Shown here piece after piece: positions 17,739 through 26,465 of a stretch of DNA of 64,000 bases. Positions within the stretch are counted from its first letter, which is position 1. Every line of letters begins with the position of its first letter. The stretch lies in NCBI RefSeq assembly GCF_000282495.1, contig NZ_AKJE01000002.1, positions 109,238-173,237 of the forward strand, in the 5' to 3' direction. Made by a program: the position numbers and the translations under genes. Below the pieces are notes generated by a model that was not told the origin of the DNA, made no database searches, and worked only from the letters and a program-made list of their open reading frames with translations. The stretch comes from Pseudomonas sp. GM79 (GTDB taxonomy: Bacteria; Pseudomonadota; Gammaproteobacteria; Pseudomonadales; Pseudomonadaceae).

Positions 17739-18467
17739 ATGACGCCGGACATCGAAATGCCCACCACCGAGTCCACCCTCCTCCAGAGCTGGCACCACAA
17801 CGCCCAATCCTGGATCGAAGCCATCCGCACCGGCACCATCGATAGCCGCCTGCAAGTCACCGACCAGGCCATCCTGCTGGCGGTACTCGGCCGCCAACCC
17901 GAGCGCGTGCTCGACCTGGGCTGCGGCGAGGGCTGGCTGTTGCGTGCCCTGGCTGACCGGGCCATCCAGGCGGTTGGTGTGGATGGCGATGCAGCGCTGG
18001 TCGAGGCGGCGCGGGCGGCGGGCTCTTCGCGGGTGCATTTAGCGAGCTATGAAGAGCTGGTGGAGGCGAAGGTAGACATTGGCAGCCACTACGACCTGAT
18101 CTGCGCCAACTTTGCCCTGTTGCACCAGGACATCATTCCCCTGCTCGCGGCCATGAACGCCCTGCTCGTCCCTGGTGGCACGCTGGTGATCCAGACTCTG
18201 CATCCGTGGACCGCGGCGGCGGGCGACTATCAAGATGGTTGGCGGGAGGAGACCTTCGCTGGGTTCAAGGGGCAGTGGCAACCCATGCCGTGGTACTTCC
18301 GAACGCTGTCCAGTTGGCTCAATGCCCTGGACATGGCCGGTTTTCGGCTGGCCGGCTTGCAGGAACCGCAGCACCCGCAAAGCCCTATGCCACAGTCATT
18401 GCTGCTGGTGGCTGAGCAAACCCCACCCACTGCCGCAAAAGTAGTCGCGGCAATGGGTGCTGACTGA
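17739..18467 (+). CDS. Class I SAM-dependent methyltransferase
   Basis: A 242-residue protein. Motif I VLDLGCGEGWLLRALAD is at about residues 56-72, the acidic motif II residue is in AVGVDGDAALVEAA, and a later ALLVPGGTLVIQTLHPW corresponds to motif V/VI. The fold is that of small-molecule (UbiG/UbiE-like) methyltransferases, but the substrate is not evident. The start may be at 17739 or at the Met codon six residues later (17757). The gene stands alone, running into the 3' end of the FadL-like gene. Confidence 0.85.
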   Translation: MTPDIEMPTTESTLLQSWHHNAQSWIEAIRTGTIDSRLQVTDQAILLAVLGRQPERVLDLGCGEGWLLRALADRAIQAVGVDGDAALVEAARAAGSSRVHLASYEELVEAKVDIGSHYDLICANFALLHQDIIPLLAAMNALLVPGGTLVIQTLHPWTAAAGDYQDGWREETFAGFKGQWQPMPWYFRTLSSWLNALDMAGFRLAGLQEPQHPQSPMPQSLLLVAEQTPPTAAKVVAAMGAD

Positions 18468-18549
18468 CAGGCAGAACTGCATCACGCCCCGTCGGGATAG
18501 TTGCTTTTCGATTAAAGGTGCAAGACTTGCAAAAATGGAGTCGTGTCGA

Positions 18550-19869
18550 TCAGTACCGATAGGTCGCCTGCACTGAAATTCCATTCGCACTATTTTTGTA
18601 GTTGGCACTGTATGCCGGTTGAAGTCCGGAGTCGTTCGAATGCTGTACTGAGGCTTTTGAATCCCAGAGATAGCCATAAGCAAAGTCTAATGTCAGATCG
18701 GCGTTCGGCGAATAAGCGCCGCCCAAGGTCACGGCCTGGCGATTCCCGACCGGAACGCGCACGCTGCGGTCGGCATTTCCAACGGGCGTCTGATCATAGG
18801 CATAGCCCGCACGAATCAGCCATTGCGGGTTCAATTGATAGGATGCGCCAACCGCGGTGGACCAAGTGTCGTGCCAGTTCATCTCTTCGGCCACACGCCC
18901 CAGGCCAGCAGCCTGGCCCATAGCGGAAACACCGCTGTTGATTGCTTCGATCTTCTGAATCCGGCTCCAGCGTGTCCAGGTGGTCCCCAGATAGCCGGTC
19001 CAGCGACTATTGAATCGATGGGTGATGGACGTATCCACTGATTCGGGCATCGTAAGATCTATCTTGGTGTCATACTTTCCGTCCAGCGGGATAATGCTCG
19101 GGGAGCCGGAAACTTCAGTGTGCCCTTCGAGCTGATAGTTCACCTTCGAGTGATAGGTAATCCCCCAACGGGTTGCCTCGTTAAAGTCGACCAAGAGCCC
19201 GACGTTGTAGCCAATCGCCGTGTCATCGCCTTTGATGGTAACCAGTGTGTCCTGGCCGTTGTTCAGGGCGCCGGTTGCCATGTAATTCTGAAGCTTTGCA
19301 TTGAAACGGTTCAGGGTCGGTCCACCCCCAATCGACACGTAATCATTGATCCGATAGGCAACGGTAGGCTGCAGGGTTATCTCCTTGGTCGTGCTGTAGG
19401 AGCCGTGGTAGCGACCCTGAAAAGAGCCCTCATAATCATTGATCAGACCACTCGGGGCATAGAGGCCCAGCCCCACCGAAAGACGCTCATCTAGCGGTGT
19501 CGACATATAGGCGAAGGGCACGACGCCCAAAGGCACCGAATCCCCCTTGTTCGTTCCCGCGGCACTACTCTGCGCATCACTGATGTCGTCGCTCACCGAA
19601 ACGATCGCGGCACCGCCGGAAATTTCACTGCGCTTCAACTTGGTCAGGCCAGCAGGATTTCCATAGATGGTGCTGGCGTCCAGCGCCGAAGATGACCTTC
19701 CCGCATAAGCAGTTCCCGCACTGCTTGCACTTTGTTCGTTTAGAGCAATGCCATTGGCACTTGCAATAGAAGAGGCGCTGAGCAGGGCCATGGCACTGGT
19801 GAACTTGATCCAGACAGCATACTTTCGCTGAGTAAAGAAACACGGGATCACACGGCTATTCAGTTTCAT
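18550..19869 (-). CDS. FadL/TodX-family outer-membrane channel for hydrophobic compounds
   Basis: A 439-residue outer-membrane beta-barrel. A long signal peptide ends near SASSIASA, after which the mature protein starts NGIALNEQSASSAGTAYAG, the hatch-like N-terminus typical of FadL homologues (with the STIYGNPAGLT motif). The C-terminus ends in an aromatic residue (YRY), as needed for barrel assembly. Start ATG 19869 follows AGAGGTGG. It is the last gene of the TetR1-dioxygenase-hydrolase-ligase series, with 162 bases before it. TodX, XylN and CymD relatives import aromatic hydrocarbons; the context points to a hydrophobic aromatic substrate. Confidence 0.88.
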   Translation of the reverse strand: MKLNSRVIPCFFTQRKYAVWIKFTSAMALLSASSIASANGIALNEQSASSAGTAYAGRSSSALDASTIYGNPAGLTKLKRSEISGGAAIVSVSDDISDAQSSAAGTNKGDSVPLGVVPFAYMSTPLDERLSVGLGLYAPSGLINDYEGSFQGRYHGSYSTTKEITLQPTVAYRINDYVSIGGGPTLNRFNAKLQNYMATGALNNGQDTLVTIKGDDTAIGYNVGLLVDFNEATRWGITYHSKVNYQLEGHTEVSGSPSIIPLDGKYDTKIDLTMPESVDTSITHRFNSRWTGYLGTTWTRWSRIQKIEAINSGVSAMGQAAGLGRVAEEMNWHDTWSTAVGASYQLNPQWLIRAGYAYDQTPVGNADRSVRVPVGNRQAVTLGGAYSPNADLTLDFAYGYLWDSKASVQHSNDSGLQPAYSANYKNSANGISVQATYRY

Positions 19870-20031
19870 TGTCCACCTCTTGTTTATTGTTTTTGTTGAT
19901 TGCACGCAGGCAAGGCTTCGCCTTCCTGTGCACTTTTCAGTGCCGGTTGGAATTGATCGAAGTTGTGTTAAACGCCCTGGCCGAACAGCGCCAGGGCATG
20001 ACTGCTGGACTTACAGATGTGAATCAGAGAC

Positions 20032-21933
20032 TCAATTAAGCCACTCGACTTGAAAGCTATAGCGCCCCAAGAGCGGAGCCAGAACTTCTTGGCCAGTTCC
20101 GGCCTTGATGCAGGCGACATGCCCACGGCGATTGTCCTGCACGACCTCAACAGCAACATCCGAAAGCCCCAGGCGTTCCACTTCCTCCTGGACTACTTTG
20201 GCAATCTCCCGCTGTAGCAAAGCGGGCTTGAATATCTTGCCCACGGCAGTCAGTGGCAACGCCTCGAGGATTTCAATGCGCTTGGGGACTGCTGCCCGCT
20301 CGCTGATATGGAGATGAGCGAATGCCTCAAGCTCTTCGGCGTTGCAAACTTGTCCGGGGCGCAGTTGAACGTAGGCGACTGGCACCTCGCCCGAGTAGGC
20401 ATTGGGGCTGCCGATTGCAGCGGCCAAGGCGACGGCGGGATGCGCCTGCAGAGCTTCCTCGATTTGCTTGGGATCGATGTTGTGGCCGCCGCGAATGATC
20501 AACTCCTTCTTGCGTCCGGTCAGCCAGAAATAACCCTGCGCATCCTGGCGCCCCAGATCGCCTGTATTCAGCCAGCGCTGACCGTCGATATCGATCCAAA
20601 AGCCCTGGTTATGACGCTCTTCCAGATAGCCGTCGAAGAGGTTCGGACCACTGATCGTGATGAGGCCGATCTCATCCACATTGGCGTCGCGCAGATACTC
20701 TCCAGCATCATCGAGCACGACCGCGCGCATATTCTGGTAAGCAATCCGCATCCCGATGGAGCCGATACGGCGCTCGCCATGGGGCGGATTGATTGAGGAA
20801 ACGCAGGTGCCCTCCGTCAGACCGTAGCCTTCAAGGATCTTTAGCCCGGTCCGGCGCTCGAACTCCCGGAAAAGCTCAGCCGGCATGGGTGCAGCGCCAC
20901 ACATTGCATAGCGAAGACTGGACAGGTCGCAGCCCTGCCATTCATTTTGCAGAAGTGCGGCATAGACAGTTGGCACGCCGGAAAAGAGGTTGATACCGAA
21001 GTGCTCGACCATCTCCCAGAATCGTGGGATCACCCCCTCGCCACGATAGCCATGAGGCGTGCCGAGGATCACATGGTCGCCCTGCGTCCAAGGCACCAGC
21101 CCCGTCACCAGTTGTCCATTGACATGAAACAGCGGCAGGCCACAAAAGATGACCTGGCCACCACTGCGTGGCTGCAAATGAGCGGCTACGGCCCATGCAT
21201 TGAACACTTCAGAGCCATGGCTACGCGCGGCGATCTTGGGGAGCCCGGTGGTGCCGCCCGTACAGATGTAGGAGGAGCACTCATCCTGGCGGATTTGCCG
21301 ACCACTCTTCAGGTGTGTGTGCGGCTGAGTACTCATCAGCGATTGCCAATCGTGGATCGCGATATCTCGGTGTAAGTCGCGTTCCTTCAGTGCCGCTGCT
21401 TTCAGGGCCCCACGCACGGGTTCGGCGACATAGGGCTCCATGCTGACCCACACGACAGACCTGACCGTGGGTAACTGATCCAGTTGCGAAGCCAGTTTGG
21501 GCCACAGATCGCTGCCCGCCGTCGGCGCGAGCGTCACTACCACGGATGCCTTCGCGGCATTCAGCAAGCCAGCTATCTGTTTGGCCTCGAGCAGCGGATT
21601 GATCGCCATGACGATGCCCGCCGCCTCCCCGCCCCATATCGTGAAATGGGTTTCCGGCAGATTGGGCAAGATAAAGGCAAGCACCTCGCCCGGCTTTATA
21701 CCCAAGTCATGGAAAGCATTCGCCGCGCGGGTGATATCGGCAAAGAGCTGGGAGTAGCTCCATTTGTAGGTGCGCTTGAAGTCGGCGGCATCGGCGAAGA
21801 AGCTAAGCGCCGGTGCCTGGGGGGAGCACCGGGCTGCCTGTCGCAGCGCTTCATAAGTGCTGGATGCCAGGCCACGTTCCGACAGGGGGACTTGTTCGAG
21901 GCTTTCGATGTCACTCAGGGTCTGCACAACCAT
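20032..21933 (-). CDS. AMP-dependent acyl-CoA synthetase/ligase
   Basis: A 633-residue ANL-superfamily adenylating enzyme. The P-loop-like A3 motif is YICTGGTTGLPKIAARSHGS (residues about 215-235), the A5 motif LKILEGYGLTEGTC, the A7 motif WLNTGDLGRQDAQGYFWLTG, and the A10 lysine is in LPLTAVGKIFKPAL. It should form an acyl-adenylate and then a CoA thioester. It overlaps the upstream hydrolase stop by one base (TGATG), so the two are coupled. Substrate is probably an aryl- or alkyl-carboxylate produced by, or feeding into, the ring-cleavage pathway; chain length cannot be read from the sequence. Confidence 0.88.
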   Translation of the reverse strand: MVVQTLSDIESLEQVPLSERGLASSTYEALRQAARCSPQAPALSFFADAADFKRTYKWSYSQLFADITRAANAFHDLGIKPGEVLAFILPNLPETHFTIWGGEAAGIVMAINPLLEAKQIAGLLNAAKASVVVTLAPTAGSDLWPKLASQLDQLPTVRSVVWVSMEPYVAEPVRGALKAAALKERDLHRDIAIHDWQSLMSTQPHTHLKSGRQIRQDECSSYICTGGTTGLPKIAARSHGSEVFNAWAVAAHLQPRSGGQVIFCGLPLFHVNGQLVTGLVPWTQGDHVILGTPHGYRGEGVIPRFWEMVEHFGINLFSGVPTVYAALLQNEWQGCDLSSLRYAMCGAAPMPAELFREFERRTGLKILEGYGLTEGTCVSSINPPHGERRIGSIGMRIAYQNMRAVVLDDAGEYLRDANVDEIGLITISGPNLFDGYLEERHNQGFWIDIDGQRWLNTGDLGRQDAQGYFWLTGRKKELIIRGGHNIDPKQIEEALQAHPAVALAAAIGSPNAYSGEVPVAYVQLRPGQVCNAEELEAFAHLHISERAAVPKRIEILEALPLTAVGKIFKPALLQREIAKVVQEEVERLGLSDVAVEVVQDNRRGHVACIKAGTGQEVLAPLLGRYSFQVEWLN

Positions 21934-23054
21934 CAGGCTTGCTCCACGACTCGGTTGCGTTGCACGCCGAGGTCGATCACACCATCGGCGCTGCGAATGC
22001 GCGCCTCAACCACGTCACCTGGCTTGAGATATTGCGTCCGACCTTCCTGCGCCTTGAGGAACAGCTTCCACTTGGTCGCTTCCGGCATTAGCGCCGCAAT
22101 ACGCTGTTTGGCAGGCGAAGGCACCGTGAGCGCACAGCCGGCAGGCGTACCGGTGGCGATCAGGTCCCCAGCGGCGAAATCTTGCAGGGCGGAAAGTTCG
22201 GTAAGGGTTTCAGCGGGGCCGTAAACCAGGTTGGCCGTGCTGTCGTTCTGTCGCACCTGGTCGTTGACCGTCAGGCGCAGCTGCAGTGCTTTGAGGTAAT
22301 GAATATTCGTGGCATCCAGAAGGCAGAGGTACGGGCCGACCGGACCGAAAGTGCGGAAACTCTTGCCCTTGTAGAACTGCATCTGAGGAATCTGAATGTC
22401 ACGAGCCGAGTAGTCGTTGACGATGACGACGCCTGCAATGAACTCATGCAGATTGGCGTCGGTGACAGCAACAGCGCCGTTGATCGCGCGCTTCATCACC
22501 AGCCCCAGTTCGATCTCGTAGTCGAGGAAGCGCACGGTGCGCGGCTTGATCAGGTCGCTGTCAGCCGCCACCAGGCAACTCGTCGCCTTGGTGAAGATCA
22601 TGTTGAATTTCTTCGCATCCGGGTCCATGCCCGACTCGATCATGTGCTGACGGTAATTGGCGCCCTGGCAGACGAACTGCTGGTTGCGGGTCACCGGCGA
22701 CAGCAGTTTCACTTCGCCCTCCGCAAGCTCCGTACCTTTCAACTGAGCGAGGTCGTCGATACTGTTCTCGCGAATGAAATCACCGGTGGTTTCAAAAGCA
22801 CCGGGGACAACCGTGATACGGCCCTGGCGTAGCACGCCCCAGTGGATACCGTTCTGAAATTCGAAGCGGACTACGTGTACAGCAGACATTGAAGGTACTC
22901 CTGGAGCGGCGTTTGTCCCGTGCTCGGCGGCGCGAGAACTGTGGTGTTGTTCTGAGGGGGGGCTGGCAACGCTGTAGACCAACGAGCCGCCGACGATCAA
23001 GGCGCCGGCTTTGAGCACATCCCGACGGCCATATCTGGTTGCATTGCCCGACAT
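21933..23054 (-). CDS. Fumarylacetoacetate-hydrolase-family enzyme with Tat-like N-terminal leader
   Basis: The catalytic part begins at about residue 56 (MSAVHVVRFEF) and shows the FAH fold: FLDYEIELGLVMKRA (metal-binding acids), VIVNDYSARDIQ and a GTPAGCAL loop. Such enzymes hydrolyse C-C bonds of ring-cleavage products. The long form carries an N-terminal twin-arginine-like leader, RYGRRDVLKAGALIVGG, followed by a linker. An internal ATG at 22889 has an excellent AGGAG site 8 bases upstream, so a short cytoplasmic form is at least as likely. The long-form ATG at 23054 starts 7 bases after the dioxygenase stop. Confidence 0.83.
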   Translation of the reverse strand: MSGNATRYGRRDVLKAGALIVGGSLVYSVASPPSEQHHSSRAAEHGTNAAPGVPSMSAVHVVRFEFQNGIHWGVLRQGRITVVPGAFETTGDFIRENSIDDLAQLKGTELAEGEVKLLSPVTRNQQFVCQGANYRQHMIESGMDPDAKKFNMIFTKATSCLVAADSDLIKPRTVRFLDYEIELGLVMKRAINGAVAVTDANLHEFIAGVVIVNDYSARDIQIPQMQFYKGKSFRTFGPVGPYLCLLDATNIHYLKALQLRLTVNDQVRQNDSTANLVYGPAETLTELSALQDFAAGDLIATGTPAGCALTVPSPAKQRIAALMPEATKWKLFLKAQEGRTQYLKPGDVVEARIRSADGVIDLGVQRNRVVEQA

Positions 23055-23061
23055 GGCGGCT

Positions 23062-24153
23062 CTACCCGAACATCCGCATGAGTGTTATCAACTTGCGAAT
23101 GCTCAAGTCCGGACTGCGCCGCAGGTTGCGCAACAGCGCACGCAGATTGGCCAGACTCATCTTCGGTTTTGTAAAACGCTTGGGCATGCGCTGCCCCCAC
23201 TGCGCCATTGCCTCGGGGCTCACGGGATGAATGCCCGTAGGCTGTGCAGCCGTGAAAATATCCCCGTCGCAGTAATGCTCGTGCTTATCGCCCCAAGGGT
23301 CTTGCCAGTAATCGAAGATCTGACTGCCCAGGATGTGTCGGCCGATGCCCCACGAGTGCACCCAACCGCGCTCGCGCAGGACGCGCTGCCCCATGCCCAC
23401 AGCGTCTGCATCGACGACCTCATAGGCGCTATGGCTATAGGTCGCCATGAACCCTTGCGCTATCGCGAGCGTATGGTGATCCGCAGGAGTGTCACCAAGG
23501 TCAAGGCGCATAAAGGTGACAATAGGTGTGCCATCGGGGAGTACTTGCACATCGCTGGGAATAAACCCGAAGTGCTTCGTATACCAGGCACAGGTCGCCT
23601 GGTAGTCGGCCACTTCGATGACGATGTGGCCCAGTTTGAGGACTTCAGCCGGAGCGATCGGAGGGCGCTGCGTGGCGTTGATTCGCGGTTGCTCTTGCGC
23701 CAGATTCCAGGAAAGAGGAGCCCGGTGTCCCAGCGTTATACCTGCCGTCTGATCGCAAACAGCTTCCACGATGAATCCGGAAGGATCGGTGAGTTTGACG
23801 CAATACCCACCACCAGGATGTTCTGATTTTTCTACCAATGACGCGCCTGGGATACGCGTCAGTTTCTCCAGATCCTTGAGCGACTGGACTGCCAGTCCGA
23901 ACCCGATAAAACGTGCATGTTCTGCACGATGGACACGGTAACAGTAAGCAGTGGGGGCGGTGGCGCGCAGGTAAAGCGTATCGGCGTCCTGCTGACTCAC
24001 CGACAGGCCGAAGTCGGTCAGGAACCGCGCTGCCTCGTTCAAATCCGGTCGTTGAAAGATCAGATGCGTCAGATCCTGGGCCTTCACCGTCGGCTTCGGA
24101 TGCCGGGCAGGTTGTGGTGTCGCTAACCGGGGCATTTCATTTTTGTGGGTCAT
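23062..24153 (-). CDS. Extradiol (meta-cleavage) dioxygenase, VOC superfamily type I
   Basis: A 363-residue two-domain protein. The iron ligands can be assigned as His176 (KLGHIVIEV), His241 (TYSHSAYEV) and Glu292 (KHEHYCDGD), with the family Tyr in IFDYWQDPWG. The N-terminal domain is the usual non-metal-binding repeat. These features match catechol 2,3-dioxygenase-type enzymes acting on substituted catechols (biphenyl-diol, cumate or thymol-type). A basic C-terminal tail (PKRFTKPKMSLANLRALLRN) is longer than usual. Second gene of the TetR1 operon, 84 bases after the regulator. Substrate inferred only as an alkyl- or aryl-substituted catechol. Confidence 0.87.
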   Translation of the reverse strand: MTHKNEMPRLATPQPARHPKPTVKAQDLTHLIFQRPDLNEAARFLTDFGLSVSQQDADTLYLRATAPTAYCYRVHRAEHARFIGFGLAVQSLKDLEKLTRIPGASLVEKSEHPGGGYCVKLTDPSGFIVEAVCDQTAGITLGHRAPLSWNLAQEQPRINATQRPPIAPAEVLKLGHIVIEVADYQATCAWYTKHFGFIPSDVQVLPDGTPIVTFMRLDLGDTPADHHTLAIAQGFMATYSHSAYEVVDADAVGMGQRVLRERGWVHSWGIGRHILGSQIFDYWQDPWGDKHEHYCDGDIFTAAQPTGIHPVSPEAMAQWGQRMPKRFTKPKMSLANLRALLRNLRRSPDLSIRKLITLMRMFG

Positions 24154-24193
24154 TGTTCTTGTTTTCCGGGTTTTCAGGGTAAAGCCGTCCCCG

Positions 24194-24215
24194 CACCCCT
24201 GAAAATCCAGGGGTG
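24194..24215. repeat. Hairpin between tetR1 and the dioxygenase gene
   Basis: CACCCCTG-AAAATC-CAGGGGTG, a perfect 8-base stem in the 84-base gap. No T-run follows on either strand, so it is more likely an mRNA processing or stability element, or a weak attenuator, than a true terminator. Confidence 0.5.
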
Positions 24216-24237
24216 TCTGGTTGACTCGGTTAATGAA

Positions 24238-24852
24238 TCAGTCGAGGGAAGGCAGTGCTGGCAACTCGGTGATCGCCAGCGCTCTAGCCTCTTCGGGCGG
24301 TACGCCCAATGCCCGCAACACCAGCTCGGCCGTGTCAGAGCCCGATTCGCGCCAGGTTTTGTGGCCTTCCAGTACCAGGAAAATAGAACCCAGGACGCTG
24401 CTCGATATCAGCGTCATTACCGAAAGCAATTGCCCTTTTTCAAACGTGTACCGCCCACTGGACAGTCCGCTCAGAAGATCCGTCGTCGCTTGGCTGCTGA
24501 ACATTTCGCGCAACGAAGCATTGCTCATGGCGAATTTATGGATGAACGCCCCCCACTGAGAGTCTTCGTGCGCTCGACGGATGAACAATCGAATGCCATT
24601 GGCAAGGCGCGGAGCCGGATCAGAAAGGGAATTGAAGCTCTTGTTGACGCGCTCATGCATCTCTTTGGCGAGATGGCTGGCGACTGCCTCGAACAGGCTT
24701 TCCATGTTGTCGATGTTGCTATAGACCGTTCCGCGCGCCACGCCTGCCTCTTGTGCGAGGTCAAGAATGTTCACTTGTGAGGTGCCTCTTTCAGCGAACA
24801 GGCGAAAGGCGGCTTGATGAATACGGCGCTGTGTTGGATTCAGGGATTCCAC
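24238..24852 (-). CDS. TetR-family regulator (TetR1) of the catabolic cluster
   Basis: A 204-residue TetR protein. The N-terminal HTH is at residues about 8-55 (QAAFRLFAERGTSQVNILDL, VARGTVYSNIDNMESLF); the rest is an all-helical ligand domain. A perfect TGAACAC-TT-GTGTTCA palindrome lies 34 bases upstream of its start and an almost identical one lies in front of the divergent OYE gene, so it very probably represses both its own operon (dioxygenase, hydrolase, ligase, FadL) and the reductase. The inducer is likely the pathway substrate or a CoA ester. Confidence 0.88.
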   Translation of the reverse strand: MESLNPTQRRIHQAAFRLFAERGTSQVNILDLAQEAGVARGTVYSNIDNMESLFEAVASHLAKEMHERVNKSFNSLSDPAPRLANGIRLFIRRAHEDSQWGAFIHKFAMSNASLREMFSSQATTDLLSGLSSGRYTFEKGQLLSVMTLISSSVLGSIFLVLEGHKTWRESGSDTAELVLRALGVPPEEARALAITELPALPSLD

Positions 24853-24885
24853 GGTTCTCTCTCCAGGATTACCTTATGGCTCGAT

Positions 24886-24901
24886 TGAACACTTGTGTTC
24901 A
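24886..24901. promoter_or_regulatory. TetR1 operator O1
   Basis: TGAACACTTGTGTTCA, perfect 7-base arms around TT, 34 bases upstream of tetR1. Same half-sites as 25030-25045. I saw no other site of this kind near the fadL or monooxygenase starts. Confidence 0.7.
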
Positions 24902-25029
24902 GTTCACGTCAACAACGTTTTTTGAATTAAATACGTTTTTCTCAATGACATCCTTTCTATGACGTAAAAAACCAGATGGATAGATTGGATATGGCAGGAT
25001 CGTTGCGGGGTTCTACACATTGACACAAC

Positions 25030-25045
25030 TGAACACGCGTGTTCA
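25030..25045. promoter_or_regulatory. TetR1 operator O2
   Basis: TGAACACGCGTGTTCA, fully self-complementary and extendable to 18 bases with flanking C and G. It lies 163 bases upstream of the OYE start and 129 bases from O1. The 355-base divergent region 24853-25207 holds these two sites and no convincing gene. Confidence 0.7.
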
Positions 25046-25207
25046 GCTATATCGTGTTTCTGGCTCGCCGTCCCGGCAGGTCATCAAACCGGCCCATCGA
25101 TGCAAACCAGGAGTTCAAGAACCTGAGCAAGCACTGTACAGACGGTGCTCAAACGGTATGACCCTTAGCGATGGCTGGCCGAATTCTCATCAGCTGAAGG
25201 ACAGAAC

Positions 25208-26443
25208 ATGACCGGCTCAAAGCTCTTCAAACCGCTTCGTTTGCCTAACGGCACGGTGATTCCAAACCGGATCGCCAAGGCTGCCATGGAGGAGAATCTT
25301 GCCAATGAGGATCACGCTCCAGGGGATGCGCTGGTCAAGCTCTACCGGCGTTGGGCGGACGGTGGGGCCGGCCTGATCATCACTGGCAACGTCATGGTTG
25401 ACCGGCACGCCTTGACCGGACCCGCTGGTGTGGTACTTGAGGACGATCGGAACCTGGCCAAATTCAGGCTCTGGGCCGATGCTTGCCGCAGTCGCGGAGC
25501 CCAGGCCTGGATGCAAATCAATCATCCCGGACGGCAACTATTGGCCTCCATGGGGCAGTCGGCACGGGGCCCCTCCGCGGTGGCTGTCGACATTCCCGGA
25601 CTATCAAAGGCCTTTGTGCCACCCAGGGCTTTGAATGAGCGGGAGATCGAAGAGCTGATTGAGCGCTATACACAGGCCGCAGTGCTGGCTGAGCGTGCCG
25701 GATTCACCGGCGTGGAGATTCATGCAGCGCATGGTTACCTGTTCAGCCAATTCCTCTCCCCCTTGACCAACCGGCGTAGCGACCGTTGGGGTGGGAGCCT
25801 GGAAAATCGCGCGCAAATTCTCCTGCAAACCATCGATGCAATACGCCTGCGAGTGGCACCGATCTTTTGCGTCGCTGTGAAGCTCAATTCCGCAGACTTT
25901 CAACGCGGTGGTTTCGATGCCGAGGATGCGGCTCGTGTGGTGGAAATGCTCAACGCCAAAGCGGTCGACCTGGTCGAATTGTCCGGTGGCAGCTACGAAA
26001 GCCCGGCGATGCAAGGGCAAACCCGCGATGGCAGCCGCCTGGCTCGAGAAGCGTATTTTCTCGAGTGCGCGGAAAGAATAGGAGAAATCGCGCGCATGCC
26101 GCTGATGGTCACCGGCGGCGTGCGCAGAAAGGAGGTCGCGGAGCGAGTGGTGAGCGGCTCGGTGTCGATGGTGGGGCTTGCCACTGCGTTGGCAATCGAG
26201 CCAGCCCTGCCAAGCCAGTGGATGGCAGGTCAGGACACTGAAGTGGAGCCCATCGTCGTCCCCTGGAAGAACAAGGCGCTGGCGTCGCTTGCAGTGGCGT
26301 CGGTGGTCAAGAAGCAACTCGGCTTGCTGAGCCAAGGCAAACAGACAAAACCCAGGACGTCGCCACTCATGGCATTGATCGGCAATCAGCTGAAATCTCG
26401 TCGCCAGGCGAAGAACTATCGGCAATGGATTGGCCGGGCTTAG
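25208..26443 (+). CDS. Old Yellow Enzyme-type NADH:flavin oxidoreductase
   Basis: A 411-residue FMN enzyme. The N-terminus reads LFKPLRLPNGTVIPNRIAKA, and the active-site region VEIHAAHGYLFSQFLSP (the H-x-x-H that binds the substrate carbonyl) is followed by NRRSDRWGGSLENR, both diagnostic of the OYE/2,4-dienoyl-CoA reductase-like family. A C-terminal VTGGVRRKEVAERV stretch binds the FMN phosphate. It lacks the C-terminal FeS/FAD domains of 2,4-dienoyl-CoA reductase, and ends instead with a basic tail (KSRRQAKNYRQW). Divergent from TetR1 and under operator O2; probably reduces an enone or unsaturated intermediate. Confidence 0.88.
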   Translation: MTGSKLFKPLRLPNGTVIPNRIAKAAMEENLANEDHAPGDALVKLYRRWADGGAGLIITGNVMVDRHALTGPAGVVLEDDRNLAKFRLWADACRSRGAQAWMQINHPGRQLLASMGQSARGPSAVAVDIPGLSKAFVPPRALNEREIEELIERYTQAAVLAERAGFTGVEIHAAHGYLFSQFLSPLTNRRSDRWGGSLENRAQILLQTIDAIRLRVAPIFCVAVKLNSADFQRGGFDAEDAARVVEMLNAKAVDLVELSGGSYESPAMQGQTRDGSRLAREAYFLECAERIGEIARMPLMVTGGVRRKEVAERVVSGSVSMVGLATALAIEPALPSQWMAGQDTEVEPIVVPWKNKALASLAVASVVKKQLGLLSQGKQTKPRTSPLMALIGNQLKSRRQAKNYRQWIGRA

Positions 26444-26465
26444 CCGGCCAAGGATGACTTCAGGA

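Noticed and set aside
25020..25211. Short TTG-start frame between the TetR1 operator and the OYE gene
   Set aside because: It begins on top of the operator/promoter, lacks a ribosome-binding site and has no family features.
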